A stretch of DNA of 20,257 nucleotides from a virus (IMGVR_UViG_3300045999_002214:1-20257); one strand, 5' to 3'. Counted from the first letter of the stretch, positions 1-5,427 are shown. Notes: generated from the sequence alone by a model not told the origin. Program-made: numbers and translations.

Positions 1-2
1 AA

Positions 3-128
3 GCAAGCCAGCGGTCTCAAATCCACTGGCTTGCACAGGAGGCATCGGCAGCGTTGCGGACTGGCCTAGAGCAGTGGCACCTAGATGCCGCTGAGGAACT
101 GCTTCGAGGGCGTCGTCGCGAGATCTGA
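3..128 (+). CDS. Possible 3' end of a gene entering from the left edge (uncertain)
   Basis: An open frame enters from the left edge and stops at TGA 126-128. Its 41 visible residues read like an amphipathic helix (WLAQEASAALRTGLEQWHLD region) ending in a basic tail (RGRRREI). It would converge on the dCTP deaminase gene and overlap its last 48 bases. No family is recognisable. The alternative is a minus-strand gene starting at ATG 45-43 and running off the left edge. I cannot decide between them from about 100 bases. Confidence 0.25.
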   Translation, partial: ASQRSQIHWLAQEASAALRTGLEQWHLDAAEELLRGRRREI

Positions 129-611
129 GTTGTAGTGGCCAACTTCGGCGTAGCTAGTCACTGGCTGCTGGCTCATGCGGAAGAACACCATTTGGCCAAT
201 CTTCAAGCCAGGCCACAGCGGCAGAGGTAAAAGCTGACGGCTGTTTTTTAGCTCCAAGGTCAGCACGCTGCCATGCCAACCAGGATCGGCGTAGCCGGCG
301 TGCAGATTTTCGTAGCCTTCCCTCGCGCGGCTGGATTTAAGGAAAAACAAGCCAGCGATGTTCTCCGGCATGTTGAACACCTCAATCGTCTGAGCAAGGA
401 TGAACTGCCCTGGCTTAAGTTCGTAGGGATTGTCTGCGGTGCGTCCTGCAATGCTGAGCGGGCGCATGTTGAGGTCTTCTGCGGACTCAATCATGATCGT
501 GTTGCCTAGCCGTAGGTCAAGGCTGGCGGGATTGATCAATGCCTCGTCATAGTTTTGCACCATGCCATCGGTGCAGAAGGCTTTGATCTCGTAATCGCAG
601 AGAATGGTCAT
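81..611 (-). CDS. dcd: dCTP deaminase / dUTPase-superfamily protein
   Basis: Predicted nucleotide-pool enzyme of 176 residues; the family deaminates dCTP to dUTP (some members also hydrolyse dUTP), feeding thymidylate synthesis. Visible family signatures are INPASLDLRLG (26-36), the nucleotide-binding segment LKSSRAREG (91-99), the core strand AGYADPGWHGSVLTLEL (105-121) with the expected catalytic Glu at 120, and IGQMVFFRM (138-146). Length is close to bacterial Dcd (about 190). The start ATG at 611 has no Shine-Dalgarno sequence and lies 24 bases after the preceding stop, so it is probably the last gene of the leftward early operon. Phages use this enzyme to raise dTTP supply. Monofunctional and bifunctional forms cannot be separated by eye. 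Confidence 0.86.
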   Translation of the reverse strand: MTILCDYEIKAFCTDGMVQNYDEALINPASLDLRLGNTIMIESAEDLNMRPLSIAGRTADNPYELKPGQFILAQTIEVFNMPENIAGLFFLKSSRAREGYENLHAGYADPGWHGSVLTLELKNSRQLLPLPLWPGLKIGQMVFFRMSQQPVTSYAEVGHYNSDLATTPSKQFLSGI

Positions 612-635
612 TGGTTGAATGAGTGGTTGATCGGA

Positions 636-809
636 CTACTGAGCTTCAGTCTCGACAATGGGCAGCGACGGACCAAGACTTTTCAGCCAGCACAACATGC
701 ACCAATACCCATCGTGTCCTGAAATGCTGCTGTGGATGTACTTATTGTGTTGTCCGTGCTTGGGGCAAATGATCTCCAGTGCTGCAGGCTCGATGTTCAA
801 GAATTCCAT
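636..809 (-). CDS. Small Cys/His-containing protein, unknown function
   Basis: A 57-residue reading frame lies in the space between two larger genes and in the same orientation. It contains CPKHGQH (15-21) and WCMLC (36-40), i.e. two Cys/His pairs separated by about 18 residues, so a small zinc-binding fold is possible. No family recognised. The start ATG at 809 has no clear ribosome-binding site. Position inside a co-directional gene string supports it being real; its small size keeps confidence moderate. Confidence 0.58.
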   Translation of the reverse strand: MEFLNIEPAALEIICPKHGQHNKYIHSSISGHDGYWCMLCWLKSLGPSLPIVETEAQ

Positions 810-830
810 GGTGACCAGAAGTGACGTTGA

Positions 831-1181
831 CTAATCGGGCAGGGATTCAATAGCGCAGCGGATGGTGTCCCAGTCTTCATCTCCCTGATAGTTGCAGGGA
901 TAATCACTTACGGACAACTTCTGCAGTGTCTTCAGCGCCTGCTCCTTCAAGCTCGGCGGCTTGGGGCGGCGGCCGGTGTGGAGATAATCCGCGTAGTGTT
1001 TGTCGTAACCAGGCAGGCTGCTGCGGAGCCAATCACAGCACGCCTCCAGCTCCATGTCTGCGCCCCAGCGGGCGGCTTGAGTGACGACTGCTTCAAACTC
1101 GTAAAGCGCACCGTGAGTGCCTTCCCACCACTGCTGCATTAGCTCCGGCGGCGGTGCGATCGGGTGGTTGTTGTCAGTCAT
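831..1181 (-). CDS. Conserved-looking phage protein, unknown function
   Basis: This 116-residue acidic, tryptophan-rich protein starts MTDNNHPIAPPPELMQQWW. It is predicted soluble and mostly helical, with a proline-rich patch near residues 72-75 and a conserved-looking end DWDTIRCAIESLPD. The style resembles small hypothetical proteins common in cyanobacterial siphophages, but I cannot assign a fold or role. It occupies its own gap in the early leftward operon with no competing frame, which supports it as a gene. Confidence 0.75.
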   Translation of the reverse strand: MTDNNHPIAPPPELMQQWWEGTHGALYEFEAVVTQAARWGADMELEACCDWLRSSLPGYDKHYADYLHTGRRPKPPSLKEQALKTLQKLSVSDYPCNYQGDEDWDTIRCAIESLPD

Positions 1182-1202
1182 GAAAAAGAGAAGTGTGTAG
1201 AT

Positions 1203-1388
1203 CTAATCCAGCCAGCTCCATGCAATGCGTTGGCAGATGCGCCATGCGTGTTTTTTATCAATGCCGTAGCGCTCTGCCAGTTGCCTGTAGCTGTTGCCGG
1301 CAACACGCAACTGGCGTAGTTCACGCACGTGGTCTTCAGTTAGAAACGCGGCGTAGTTTTCCTCGCCGCGCTTGCATGGATTACTCAT
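1203..1388 (-). CDS. Small helix-turn-helix protein
   Basis: A 61-residue protein. Residues about 18-52 (EDHVRELRQLRVAGNSYRQ, then LAERYGIDKKHAWRICQ) form a typical HTH of the resolvase/Hin-like or sigma-like type: helix, turn at AGNS, then a recognition helix containing KKHAWRI. Probably DNA binding; target unknown. Its ATG overlaps the end of the DUF3310 gene by 8 bases (ATGAGTAA), so it is likely translated by coupling. Such small HTH proteins often accompany HNH endonucleases or act as phage regulators; no HNH is present here. Confidence 0.68.
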   Translation of the reverse strand: MSNPCKRGEENYAAFLTEDHVRELRQLRVAGNSYRQLAERYGIDKKHAWRICQRIAWSWLD

Positions 1389-1599
1389 CTACATGCAGCA
1401 GCAACCTGCGCATGTACCAATCGGCTTTGCCGTAATCCTGATCGGCATTGCCTTTGTGCTCAGCGCGCCATAGGTACTTGATGACGTTGCCTTTGCAGTA
1501 AGCACGAAAGCCGTCATCACCGAGCGCTGCCTTAATGGCATGGATGCACTCAATATCGCTGTGCTTGTAGTGCGGAGGATGGTTGACAAGATCACTCAT
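1381..1599 (-). CDS. DUF3310 family phage protein
   Basis: A 72-residue protein matching the DUF3310 (SaV-like) signature. It opens with NHPPHYKHSDIECIHAI (6-22), then has FRAYCKGNVIKYLWRAEHKG (31-50), and ends in a KADWYMRRLL helix. The family is very widespread in tailed phages, often next to replication or nucleotide genes; its biochemical role is unproven. The length is that of a stand-alone domain. It overlaps both neighbours by 8 bases, so it sits firmly inside the early operon. Confidence 0.87.
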   Translation of the reverse strand: MSDLVNHPPHYKHSDIECIHAIKAALGDDGFRAYCKGNVIKYLWRAEHKGNADQDYGKADWYMRRLLLHVDE

Positions 1600-1747
1600 C
1601 GCCTAGAGCCTCTGCCATGTCGCGATTAATAAGTTCAGCAATGCGCTGTTGGTATAGGCCGGTGTAGGTGCTACAGGTGCGGCCACTTTGCTGATACAGC
1701 CACTGCAGGTAGTCATCACGGCGCTGCTCAGTTTTCGGATTGATCAT
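1592..1747 (-). CDS. 51-residue phage protein, unknown function
   Basis: A short frame with ATG at 1747 and TGA at 1594-1592. The protein (MINPKTEQRRDDYLQWLYQ...) is hydrophilic and helical with many Gln/Tyr residues; no motif recognised. It fills exactly the interval between its neighbours, overlapping the upstream gene by 20 bases and the downstream ATG by 8. That tiling is the main evidence that it is real. Confidence 0.58.
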   Translation of the reverse strand: MINPKTEQRRDDYLQWLYQQSGRTCSTYTGLYQQRIAELINRDMAEALGDE

Positions 1748-1883
1748 CTTGCATTAGCTCCAGGAGTTCAAGAATATGCGCGGCAAATGCCACGTGTGTC
1801 ATTACTGCATGGGTGCCGGGAGGGCGCCCGTAGGACGCCTCCCACCACTCCTTGAATGCAATATCAAGTGTGGTTTGATTCAT
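1728..1883 (-). CDS. 51-residue phage protein (FKEWWEASYGRPPG motif), unknown function
   Basis: ATG at 1883 to TGA at 1730-1728. The protein has a distinctive head, MNQTTLDIAFKEWWEASYG, followed by RPPGTHAVMTHVAFAAHILELLELM and an acidic tail. To me it resembles tiny proteins repeatedly found in cyanophages, but I know of no assigned function. Its ATG shares one base with the stop of the ssb gene (TGATG), which suggests coupled translation directly after SSB. Confidence 0.66.
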   Translation of the reverse strand: MNQTTLDIAFKEWWEASYGRPPGTHAVMTHVAFAAHILELLELMQDDQSEN

Positions 1884-2233
1884 CAGAACACAGGCTCCTC
1901 GCTGGTGGTTGCAGCGCCGCGTGGCATGAATTCAAAGCGTTGGATGCTGAGCACATGCTTGCTGCGCTTGGCACCGGTTTCTTTGTCATTCCATTCTTGA
2001 CGGCGCACGGCGCCAGTCACAAGGATGCTGTCACCTTTTTTGAGCTTATCGACGATCAGCTCAGCGGATTTACCCCAGATCTCGCAGTCAATAGCGTTAT
2101 TGATCCAGTTGCCGTCTTTGTCTTTACCTTCTTGGATACCACCAGCGAAGTTGGCAACCATGGTGCCAGATTCAAAGGCGCGCAGTTGCGGATCAGTGAT
2201 GATGCGAACGATGCCGGTTGCGTAGAGGCTCAT
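1883..2233 (-). CDS. ssb: Single-stranded DNA-binding protein
   Basis: A 116-residue OB-fold SSB that would coat single-stranded DNA during phage replication and annealing recombination. Diagnostic features are the N-terminal strand YATGIVRIITDPQLR (4-18), the aromatic/glycine strands NAIDCEIWGKSAELI (46-60), KKGDSILVTGAVRRQEW (65-81) and the final OB strand SKHVLSIQRFEFM (91-103). The tail is short (about 13 residues) and ends EEPVF, a weak version of the acidic tip that binds partner proteins, so host-partner recruitment may be altered. It is co-transcribed downstream of the RecE-like and Bet genes, the usual partners in a phage annealing cassette. Confidence 0.9.
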   Translation of the reverse strand: MSLYATGIVRIITDPQLRAFESGTMVANFAGGIQEGKDKDGNWINNAIDCEIWGKSAELIVDKLKKGDSILVTGAVRRQEWNDKETGAKRSKHVLSIQRFEFMPRGAATTSEEPVF

Positions 2234-2234
2234 T

Positions 2235-2444
2235 TCAGTTCAGTGGGGTGATGCCATTGGCTTCTTCAAAAGCCAAGACTTGTGCAAGGGGATAGCGAAC
2301 GCGTGGTGTACCTGCTGGTAGGCCAATGCGTGGTGCAGTGACGTAAGCAGGGCCAATGCCGCGTGCGCGTTGGTTTTTGATGGCAGCTGGTTTCATGCCC
2401 CAACGTGCTGCTAGCTCATCAGTGGTGAGGAATGGCTCAGTCAT
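2235..2444 (-). CDS. Excisionase/MerR-like winged HTH protein
   Basis: A 69-residue protein beginning with LTTDELAARWGMKPAAIKN (6-24), a helix-turn-helix of the AlpA/excisionase type, followed by a basic wing (RARGIGPAYV...RVRYPLAQVLAFEE). The closing segment resembles the 'RYPLSEVLAF' strand-helix seen in phage helix_turn_helix_17-type proteins. It probably binds DNA as a regulator, or as an excisionase if the phage is temperate; no integrase is visible in the window. It overlaps the bet gene by 8 bases and ends one base before ssb begins. Confidence 0.78.
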   Translation of the reverse strand: MTEPFLTTDELAARWGMKPAAIKNQRARGIGPAYVTAPRIGLPAGTPRVRYPLAQVLAFEEANGITPLN

Positions 2445-3195
2445 CAGCGAAGGGATCCTCAGTGGTGGGGGATAGAGCAGCCTCTCTGGCTAGTGCTAAC
2501 TCCATGAGCTGTTGATTCTGCTCATCGCTGAGATCAGGCTTGCGCTTATCCATGCGTGCAACGACCTCTTGCAGCTTGTCCAGCGTGTCGGCTTTGGCAA
2601 TAGCAGCCTTGCCGGCTTGGAACAACTTGGCATCACCTGCAGGCAGCGATGGCGCAGGTGCAGCGGTCACTGTCACCGGCTCCACTTCTGCCTGCTGCAT
2701 CTCATCAGTGCTGTAGACGCCGGACATATCAGCAGGGAATGCCTTGCGCAATGCCAATGCCTCAGAGCATTTGGCAATCATCGCGGCGCCCATCTTGGCC
2801 CATAAGCCTTGGCCGGCGTTGTAGTCAGCAAAACGTGCGACCCCAACAAATGGATGCTGGCTGCCCTTGCGGTGGATGATGGTCTTAGCAGCAGCCGGCG
2901 GCTTGCTGCCAAGCCATACGTCAGTCCACTGGCCATCGTCACCGCACCAGTAGGTTTCAGAGCCATCAAGCTGGCCGGTGCGCTCAGCAATAGCACGCAA
3001 GCCGTCAATGCCGGCTTGGATGGTCATCTTGCCGCCGCGCTTGATGGCGTAGATCTGCTTGCTGAATGGATCCAGTCCAGTGCGCTGGCAGGCGTAGGCA
3101 AACAGCCGCAACTCGTCATTGCTGCAGCCAGGCGCAATGGTGGTTGAGATCAGCTGCGTTTGCTCTGGTGTCCAGAGCGTGATGCTAGAAGTCAT
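2437..3195 (-). CDS. bet: Bet/RecT-family single-strand annealing protein
   Basis: A 252-residue recombinase expected to pair complementary single strands exposed by the neighbouring exonuclease. Characteristic Bet segments are CQRTGLDPFSKQIYAIKR (36-53), the conserved TIQAGIDGLRAIAERTG (58-74), and W-KM-AAMIAKCSEALALRKAF (132-153). The C-terminal 80 residues are low-complexity and acidic, as usual for partner or SSB contact regions. The start ATG at 3195 overlaps the exonuclease end by 11 bases and has no Shine-Dalgarno sequence, implying coupling. It forms an exonuclease-annealase-SSB module with its neighbours. Confidence 0.94.
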   Translation of the reverse strand: MTSSITLWTPEQTQLISTTIAPGCSNDELRLFAYACQRTGLDPFSKQIYAIKRGGKMTIQAGIDGLRAIAERTGQLDGSETYWCGDDGQWTDVWLGSKPPAAAKTIIHRKGSQHPFVGVARFADYNAGQGLWAKMGAAMIAKCSEALALRKAFPADMSGVYSTDEMQQAEVEPVTVTAAPAPSLPAGDAKLFQAGKAAIAKADTLDKLQEVVARMDKRKPDLSDEQNQQLMELALAREAALSPTTEDPFADD

Positions 3196-3976
3196 CGGAT
3201 GTGATAGTTGGGTTGGCAGTTAATGCCCATGAAGGCAGGCTGAGCGCTTGGCAGTGATCGCCGTAACCCGGCCACTCCTTAGTGGCTTGGCAGTCGGCAA
3301 TCACGCGCATGTCATGTTGCCGCAGCTCATCACCAGCAGCCATAGCCGCGGCATCGAGCTGGTAAACCGCAACCGCGTACGGCGCAGTCTTCTCAACGGC
3401 AATGAACACAAATCGCTCAGCACCGTGCAAGCCGGCTAGGTAATGGCTCGCTTGCACATGGTAGCGAAAGGTGGCGACGCTACGGGCAAAGCCAGCAGGG
3501 CTGGCGTCGGTAGTGGTCTTGAGGTCAACCACTGTTGCGCCGTCATACCAGTCAGGGCGGCACTTGCACCGCAGGCCGGTAGTGGCGTCATCCCACCAGA
3601 AGGACTGCTCAGCCTTGCCATGGGCCAGCAGTGCTGCAGCAGCAGGGTGCAAACGCACGCTTGCGGCCATAGATAGTGCAAGTGCCATATCGGACTGCGT
3701 GACGGCTTCAATGCCATCAGCAGCCATACGCTCTGCTTGCTCTTTGCCGGCCTTGGTATTGCGCGGACCGCAGACGCCATAGCGCTGCAGCAACTCCTCC
3801 GGCTCGAGCACTGCGCAATGCACCAGTGAGCCCAGCCGCATTGCAGCAGTTGGTTCCGGTGCGCTGCGCTTGGGATCGAGGTAGCGGCTCCAGTAGTGGT
3901 AGGGCGATTTGGCCACTGCGTGCAAGTGGCTAGCGCTGACGGCTGGGTCGGCGTGGTAGTCGGCGTTGCTGGTCAC
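3185..3976 (-). CDS. RecE-like PD-(D/E)XK exonuclease
   Basis: A 263-residue nuclease of the PDDEXK/RecE (exodeoxyribonuclease VIII-like) class, expected to resect 5' ends and deliver 3' tails to Bet. The RecB-type motif series is visible: LGSLVHCAVLEP (48-59, His53), a Glu in KAEQSFWW (121-128), RPDW (140-143, Asp142), VVDLKTT (149-155, Asp151 and Lys153), and the helix YHVQASHYL (172-180) with the conserved Gln/Tyr pair. Length fits the stand-alone nuclease domain. The start is a GTG at 3976 that overlaps the previous stop as GTGA. Confidence 0.89.
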   Translation of the reverse strand: MTSNADYHADPAVSASHLHAVAKSPYHYWSRYLDPKRSAPEPTAAMRLGSLVHCAVLEPEELLQRYGVCGPRNTKAGKEQAERMAADGIEAVTQSDMALALSMAASVRLHPAAAALLAHGKAEQSFWWDDATTGLRCKCRPDWYDGATVVDLKTTTDASPAGFARSVATFRYHVQASHYLAGLHGAERFVFIAVEKTAPYAVAVYQLDAAAMAAGDELRQHDMRVIADCQATKEWPGYGDHCQALSLPSWALTANPTITSDDF

Positions 3977-4173
3977 GCTGCTGTCCCACTGCGCAGTTGG
4001 CGGTGCATTCGGCTGGCGGTGCCGTAAGTGGCGACCAGCTCAGGGAATGCATCGAGCAAACGGCGCTTGTTGCCGGGATCAGCCTTGAGGCCAGCGTGCG
4101 CTAGCGCTTGGAAGAAACCACCGCCGTGCTGGTAGGCGGTGGCAAAGGTCCAGTAGATGTCTGCTTCGCTCAT
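3973..4173 (-). CDS. Small protein, unknown function
   Basis: A 66-residue frame between the exonuclease and a tiny membrane protein, overlapping each by 4 bases (GTGA downstream, ATGA upstream). The protein is helical (YWTFATAYQHGGGFFQALAHAGLKAD...) with several aromatic residues and a basic C-terminal region; no signal peptide or recognised domain. The paired stop-start overlaps are strong support that it is translated. Function unknown; its position suggests a role linked to the recombination module. Confidence 0.66.
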   Translation of the reverse strand: MSEADIYWTFATAYQHGGGFFQALAHAGLKADPGNKRRLLDAFPELVATYGTASRMHRQLRSGTAA

Positions 4174-4295
4174 GGCTTGAGCTGCTCTTGGCAGGCGTGA
4201 TGGCTGTAGGCAGGTTGCTGGCGGCCGGTGTCATAGGCCATTGCCCAGACGCCAAAGATGATTGCCAGCACGGCAAAGCGGTTGAGATTGTTCAT
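4170..4295 (-). CDS. 41-residue single-span membrane protein
   Basis: ATG at 4295 to TGA at 4172-4170. Residues about 6-20 (RFAVLAIIFGVWAMA) form one hydrophobic segment, followed by a short hydrophilic tail rich in His and Gln with a single Cys. Overlaps with both neighbours are of the ATGA type. Possibilities include an inner-membrane anchor or a small host-modifying peptide; nothing in the sequence distinguishes them. It follows another membrane-anchored small protein, so the two may act together. Confidence 0.52.
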   Translation of the reverse strand: MNNLNRFAVLAIIFGVWAMAYDTGRQQPAYSHHACQEQLKP

Positions 4296-4486
4296 GCCAT
4301 CAGCGCCTTACGGACGCGATAGGTGGACAGGTTGAGGCGGTCGGCAATGCGCCTCTGGCTCAGGCCAGTGCGGCGCAGTACGCGAATGCGGCGGTCGTCA
4401 GAGGCGGTTAGCCAGTCGATCACGGCGACTACTACCAGCAGTGGCAGCAGCAGTTTCCAGATGACTAGCAAGGCGGTTGTGAGCAT
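4292..4486 (-). CDS. Membrane-anchored helix-turn-helix protein
   Basis: A 64-residue protein with two clear parts: an N-terminal transmembrane helix (TTALLVIWKLLLPLLVVVAVI, about residues 3-23) and a basic C-terminal HTH with RRIRVLRRTGLSQRRIADRL and then NLSTYRVRKALM. The LSQRRIADRLNLSTYRVRKAL pattern is a classic two-helix DNA-binding unit, preceded by three Arg-rich turns. It is the first gene after promoter 4526-4553, so it heads the recombination operon. If both parts are functional it would tether DNA, perhaps phage DNA, to the membrane. No named family recognised. Confidence 0.63.
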   Translation of the reverse strand: MLTTALLVIWKLLLPLLVVVAVIDWLTASDDRRIRVLRRTGLSQRRIADRLNLSTYRVRKALMA

Positions 4487-4503
4487 GGTTCTCGGTTTGG
4501 GGT

Positions 4504-4517
4504 GCCGGTTGCCCGGC
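4504..4517 (-). promoter_or_regulatory. 5'-terminal hairpin in leader of the recombination operon
   Basis: On the minus strand GCCGG and CCGGC form a 5-bp stem closed by a GCAA (GNRA-type) tetraloop. It starts about 2-3 bases after the transcription start predicted from promoter 4526-4553, so the mRNA should begin almost directly with this stem-loop. It is followed by ACCCCAAACCGAG just upstream of the start codon at 4486, an element partly repeated before the RlpA-like gene. Confidence 0.55.
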
Positions 4518-4525
4518 TTGTGCGT

Positions 4526-4553
4526 ATCCTACACCATGTGCTGCCGTGGTCAA
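4526..4553 (-). promoter_or_regulatory. Sigma70-type promoter P1 (recombination operon)
   Basis: Minus strand: -35 TTGACC (4553-4548), 16-base spacer, -10 TAGGAT (4531-4526). The spacer ends in CACATGGTG and the -35 is preceded by GGG, both shared with promoters at 5012-5039 and 5400-5427. Predicted start near 4519, giving a leader of about 33 bases before ATG 4486. It probably drives everything down to the dCTP deaminase gene. The -10 is the weakest of the three related promoters. Confidence 0.62.
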
Positions 4554-4559
4554 CCCAGC

Positions 4560-4874
4560 TCAGTAACGGATCGACACAGTTGCGGTACCGTCTAGCGGGA
4601 CGCCCAGCCTGTAGGCGGCGCCGGCGCTGAGGTCCAGTGAGCCGCAGTCGCAGCGGTCAGTGACTGGCACAGTGAGCAGGCGCCCGCGGTGTTGCACCGT
4701 GACGCGTGTGCCGCATGGCAGCCATGGATGCGCAGCGGACACGCCCCAGTGCTGGTAGGTGCCGCCGCAGTACGTGGTGCGCCCGTGGTACCAGCCGTCG
4801 TAGACGGTGGCAGTCACCTGCCGGGCTTGAGCAGGCGACAGCAGCAGGATTGCTGCAGTGATCAGTGCACGCAT
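4560..4874 (-). CDS. Secreted RlpA-like double-psi beta-barrel protein
   Basis: A 104-residue protein starting at ATG 4874; the frame extends to a TTG at 4904, but only the ATG places a good signal peptide (MRALITAAILLLSPAQA, 1-17) at the N-terminus. The mature part is an RlpA-like barrel: YHGRTTYCGG (29-38), AAHPWLPCGTRVTV (47-60), VPVTDRCDC (69-77, with the conserved Asp73) and DLSAGAAYRLG (81-91). Four cysteines (36, 54, 75, 77) suit two disulfides in an oxidising compartment. RlpA proteins bind or cleave denuded peptidoglycan; without the SPOR domain this is a minimal form. It has its own promoter, so it may modify the envelope early in infection. An expansin-like binding role is an alternative. 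Confidence 0.8.
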   Translation of the reverse strand: MRALITAAILLLSPAQARQVTATVYDGWYHGRTTYCGGTYQHWGVSAAHPWLPCGTRVTVQHRGRLLTVPVTDRCDCGSLDLSAGAAYRLGVPLDGTATVSIRY

Positions 4875-4894
4875 GATGCTCGGTTTAGTGGTGT

Positions 4895-4909
4895 GCCGGG
4901 CCAACCGGC
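4895..4909 (-). promoter_or_regulatory. Hairpin before the RlpA-like gene
   Basis: Minus strand GCCGG, a 5-base loop, then CCGGC, about 20 bases upstream of ATG 4874. The following sequence ends in ACTAAACCGAG, nearly the same as the element preceding ATG 4486 (CCAAACCGAG) and resembling CTAAACCGAA at 4985-4976. It might affect ribosome access; no Shine-Dalgarno sequence is visible nearby. Confidence 0.42.
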
Positions 4910-4984
4910 GGTGCAGCCTTACTTAGGGCGTGTTGGGCTCGTGGTGACGCGTCGTGTACCCGGTTCCGCGGAGGTTCGGTTTAG

Positions 4985-5004
4985 CGAGGGATCCTCTCCC
5001 CTCG
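4985..5004 (-). promoter_or_regulatory. 5'-terminal hairpin in leader of the RlpA-like gene
   Basis: Minus strand CGAGGG and CCCTCG make a 6-bp perfect stem with an 8-base loop, beginning at about +2 of the transcript predicted from promoter 5012-5039. The rest of the roughly 130-base leader (4875-5004) contains no ATG-started frame and a second hairpin at 4895-4909. Confidence 0.55.
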
Positions 5005-5011
5005 TGCAACC

Positions 5012-5039
5012 ATTATACACCATGCGCAACCCCTGTCAA
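5012..5039 (-). promoter_or_regulatory. Consensus sigma70 promoter P2 (RlpA-like gene)
   Basis: Minus strand: perfect -35 TTGACA (5039-5034), 16-base spacer ending GCGCATGGTG, perfect -10 TATAAT (5017-5012). This is the strongest promoter in the window. Predicted start near 5005. It should transcribe the RlpA-like gene and possibly read on into the next operon, since no terminator is seen between them. Confidence 0.82.
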
Positions 5040-5138
5040 CCCTACGAGTAATAGCGGCCTCCGATACGGTTGCAGCTGCAGCCACCGCGACTGCAGCACC
5101 GCGCGCATCCTTACGGATAGCGCCGACCGCTGAGCAAT

Positions 5139-5160
5139 AAAAAAGCCCGCCGAAGCGGGC
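5139..5160 (-). terminator. Intrinsic terminator after the 62-residue gene
   Basis: On the minus strand GCCCGC, TTCG tetraloop, GCGGGC (5160-5145), then six T (5144-5139). A textbook Rho-independent terminator 8 bases past the stop of the gene at 5168-5356. It isolates that gene from the RlpA-like unit downstream. Confidence 0.92.
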
Positions 5161-5167
5161 CGATCCA

Positions 5168-5356
5168 TCAGCGCTCGAGGTCGTACTCCAGGTCAGTGCA
5201 GGCGCTCAGTAGAGCATCTAGCAGCCCATCGCTGCAGATCTCATCCCACCGATCTTCGGTGGTAGCGTCCCGCAAGGCTTGAAGAGCGGCAACGACAGAC
5301 TCCGCAGATCGGAGCGTGTCAGCCAGTACCTCGAGGCTGGCAGAGAGAGTATTCAT
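5168..5356 (-). CDS. Short acidic helical protein, unknown function
   Basis: I choose ATG 5356 (MNTLSASLEVLADTL..., 62 residues) because upstream starts in this frame would lie inside promoter P3 and its leader hairpin. The protein is acidic and almost wholly helical with a Leu/Ala periodicity (LADTLRSAESVVAALQALRDA) and ends DLEYDLER. No family recognised. It is a self-contained transcription unit, with its own promoter (5400-5427), 5' hairpin (5378-5391) and terminator (5139-5160). That is unusual in a compact phage and suggests early strong expression, as seen for small host-takeover proteins; that role is inference. Confidence 0.68.
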   Translation of the reverse strand: MNTLSASLEVLADTLRSAESVVAALQALRDATTEDRWDEICSDGLLDALLSACTDLEYDLER

Positions 5357-5377
5357 TTTTCTAGGTGCGGTGGATGC

Positions 5378-5391
5378 CGGGATCGCTCCCG
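5378..5391 (-). promoter_or_regulatory. 5'-terminal hairpin in leader of the 62-residue gene
   Basis: Minus strand CGGGA, GCGA tetraloop (GNRA type), TCCCG. It begins 2-3 bases after the start predicted from promoter 5400-5427, the same placement as the hairpins at 4504-4517 and 4985-5004, although the stem sequences differ. Confidence 0.55.
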
Positions 5392-5399
5392 ACTCCTTC

Positions 5400-5427
5400 A
5401 GTATAGCCCATGCGCCGCCCTGATCAA
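5400..5427 (-). promoter_or_regulatory. Sigma70-type promoter P3 (62-residue gene)
   Basis: Minus strand: -35 TTGATC (5427-5422), 16-base spacer containing GCGCATGG, -10 TATACT (5405-5400). It is clearly related to promoters P1 and P2, including the GGG before the -35. The -35 overlaps the stop codon of the VRR-NUC gene. Predicted start near 5393. Confidence 0.72.

Noticed and set aside
12-34. tRNA-like anticodon loop (CTCAAAT) at the left edge
   Set aside because: The flanking bases do not form a 5-bp anticodon stem and no acceptor or T-arm is visible.
4689-5051. Plus-strand 120-codon frame
   Set aside because: Mirror frame of the RlpA-like gene and its leader; it crosses a consensus promoter and has unnatural composition.
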